A program made the position numbers and the translations under genes. Shown piece by piece: positions 63,417-64,000 of a stretch of 64,000 nucleotides of DNA. Every line of letters starts with the position of its first letter. Position 1 is the first letter of the stretch. Location of the stretch: positions 166,831 through 230,830 of the forward strand of contig CACYQD010000001.1 in NCBI GenBank assembly GCA_902776475.1. Reading direction: 5' to 3'. The notes beneath the pieces are model-generated. The model ran no database searches, was not told where the DNA came from, and saw only the letters and a list, made by a program, of their open reading frames with translations. Origin of the DNA: an uncultured Prevotellaceae bacterium. Lineage in GTDB: Bacteria > Bacteroidota > Bacteroidia > Bacteroidales > Bacteroidaceae.

Positions 63417-64000
63417 TTAACGGATGCCGCCACCACCGCCTCTGCCCGAGAAGCCACCGCCGCCACCGCGAAACGAAGAACGGCCGCCGCCACCAGATGA
63501 GCGCGAAGAAGAACTTCTGCTTCTGTGAGACCTGACGGGCTCTTTCCGACTCTTTTCCATAATGTCGAATACGTGGTCTGTACCTTTAAATACGGAGGCA
63601 TACACGACAGGAAGGATATCATTGTCGGATAGTTGAATGGCTACCTGGTCCATCTTGAAGAACTCTGGGTTGATGGCCTTCATGTCCTTTATCACTTGCT
63701 CTGCGTTGCCATAGAGTGTGGCCCACACCATATAGTCGTTCCACAGTTTTGCTTCTGTCAGGTGGCGCTCGTTCATCAGTGTAAAGTCTTCGAGGAAACG
63801 CTTGAAACCAAACACCTCACAAACCTCGTCCTTGTGGCTTTCATAAAATTCTAATGTTCGCATGGTGTGTAACGCATTTAAAAAGGATTTTACTACTTTC
63901 AGATTGTTGTCGTTCTCCATGAACGTTTCCAACTCTTTAGGGTCGAGCACGTGGTTTTCGCCTGATGCTTTGTTGAAGATTTCATGCATCTTATAAGCCA
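63417..64000 (-). CDS. C-terminal part of a DUF2207-like membrane protein
   Basis: The frame runs off the right end of the window, because no stop occurs between the internal ATG at 63989 and base 64000. About 194 residues are visible. They contain a helical cytoplasmic-like region with NERHLTEAKLWNDYMVWATLYGNAEQVIKDMK and a Ser/Arg/Gly tail with poly-Gly blocks (GGGGGFSGRGGGGG). The EAKLWNDYLVWATLFG-type segment before a Gly-rich tail is the usual end of DUF2207 predicted membrane proteins, whose function is unknown. The N-terminal signal, membrane helices and the DUF2207 beta domain would lie outside the window. Confidence 0.75.
   Translation of the reverse strand, partial: AYKMHEIFNKASGENHVLDPKELETFMENDNNLKVVKSFLNALHTMRTLEFYESHKDEVCEVFGFKRFLEDFTLMNERHLTEAKLWNDYMVWATLYGNAEQVIKDMKAINPEFFKMDQVAIQLSDNDILPVVYASVFKGTDHVFDIMEKSRKEPVRSHRSRSSSSRSSGGGGRSSFRGGGGGFSGRGGGGGIR

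Noticed and set aside
1-64000. tRNA, rRNA, integrase or transposase genes
   Set aside because: None was recognised on either strand, and the housekeeping gene order looks undisturbed.

Overview
The window is a chromosomal segment of a Bacteroidales bacterium, most likely Prevotella or a close relative (inference). The evidence is a SusC/SusD pair, two streptopain-type (C10) proteases with dockerin-like tails, a BspA-type leucine-rich-repeat protein, DUF3256, DUF4494 and DUF5683 genes, almost no Shine-Dalgarno sequences, and repeated promoters of the Bacteroidetes form TTTG-N19/20-TAnnTTTG. Base composition is moderately GC-rich, and no phage, integrase, transposase, rRNA, tRNA or CRISPR array was seen.

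Layout. 1-6.0 kb: the 3' part of a parallel beta-helix protein, a small secreted protein and a large C10 protease. 6.3-11.8 kb: an OmpA-type envelope cluster with a two-segment membrane protein and a lipoprotein, a stand-alone TonB-receptor-like N-terminal module, a patatin-like lipase followed by a degenerate repeat array, and a DUF3256 protein. 11.9-15.4 kb: an EFR1-type ferredoxin cotranscribed with an exported M6 metalloprotease, then an outer-membrane barrel. 15.5-20.3 kb (minus strand): carboxylesterase, yggS, DUF4494, lpxB and surE. 20.4-26.6 kb (plus strand): parA, parB, DUF5683, a lytic transglycosylase and rel, a housekeeping run for chromosome partition, cell wall and stringent response. 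26.6-33.5 kb: a striking 9-bp CTAG-rich array, then pectinesterase, SusC and SusD, a small pectin-directed uptake locus. 33.6-38.5 kb: MerR regulator, BspA-like LRR protein, alaS. 38.5-44.1 kb: a secreted endonuclease I coupled to a CotH-kinase protein, divergent from a GH127 beta-L-arabinofuranosidase. 44.2-50.2 kb: aminotransferase plus FtsX/LolE-type permease, then two tandem acyl-CoA ligases behind a conspicuous four-half-site operator. 50.3-54.5 kb: luxS, an EamA transporter and a second, divergent C10 protease. 54.5-60.1 kb: palindromic elements, a zinc metallopeptidase, a cytidylate-kinase-like protein, then pheT, yebC and a TSCPD protein. 60.1-64 kb: a lipoprotein, a second DUF1680 (GH127/GH146-type) enzyme, and the C-terminal end of a DUF2207-like membrane protein.

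How the genes work together. The lifestyle genes point to breakdown of plant pectin and arabinan (pectinesterase, SusCD, two arabinofuranosidase-type enzymes, possibly the beta-helix protein) and of protein (two C10 proteases, an M6 protease). These sit among core genes for translation (alaS, pheT), lipid A (lpxB), partitioning (parAB), (p)ppGpp and AI-2. No complete new defence or mobile system was found. The most unusual signals lie between genes: two degenerate coding-like repeat arrays placed directly after stop codons, a 31-bp duplication containing the parA stop codon, the multi-half-site operator before the acyl-CoA ligases, and a promoter that predicts a leaderless mRNA.
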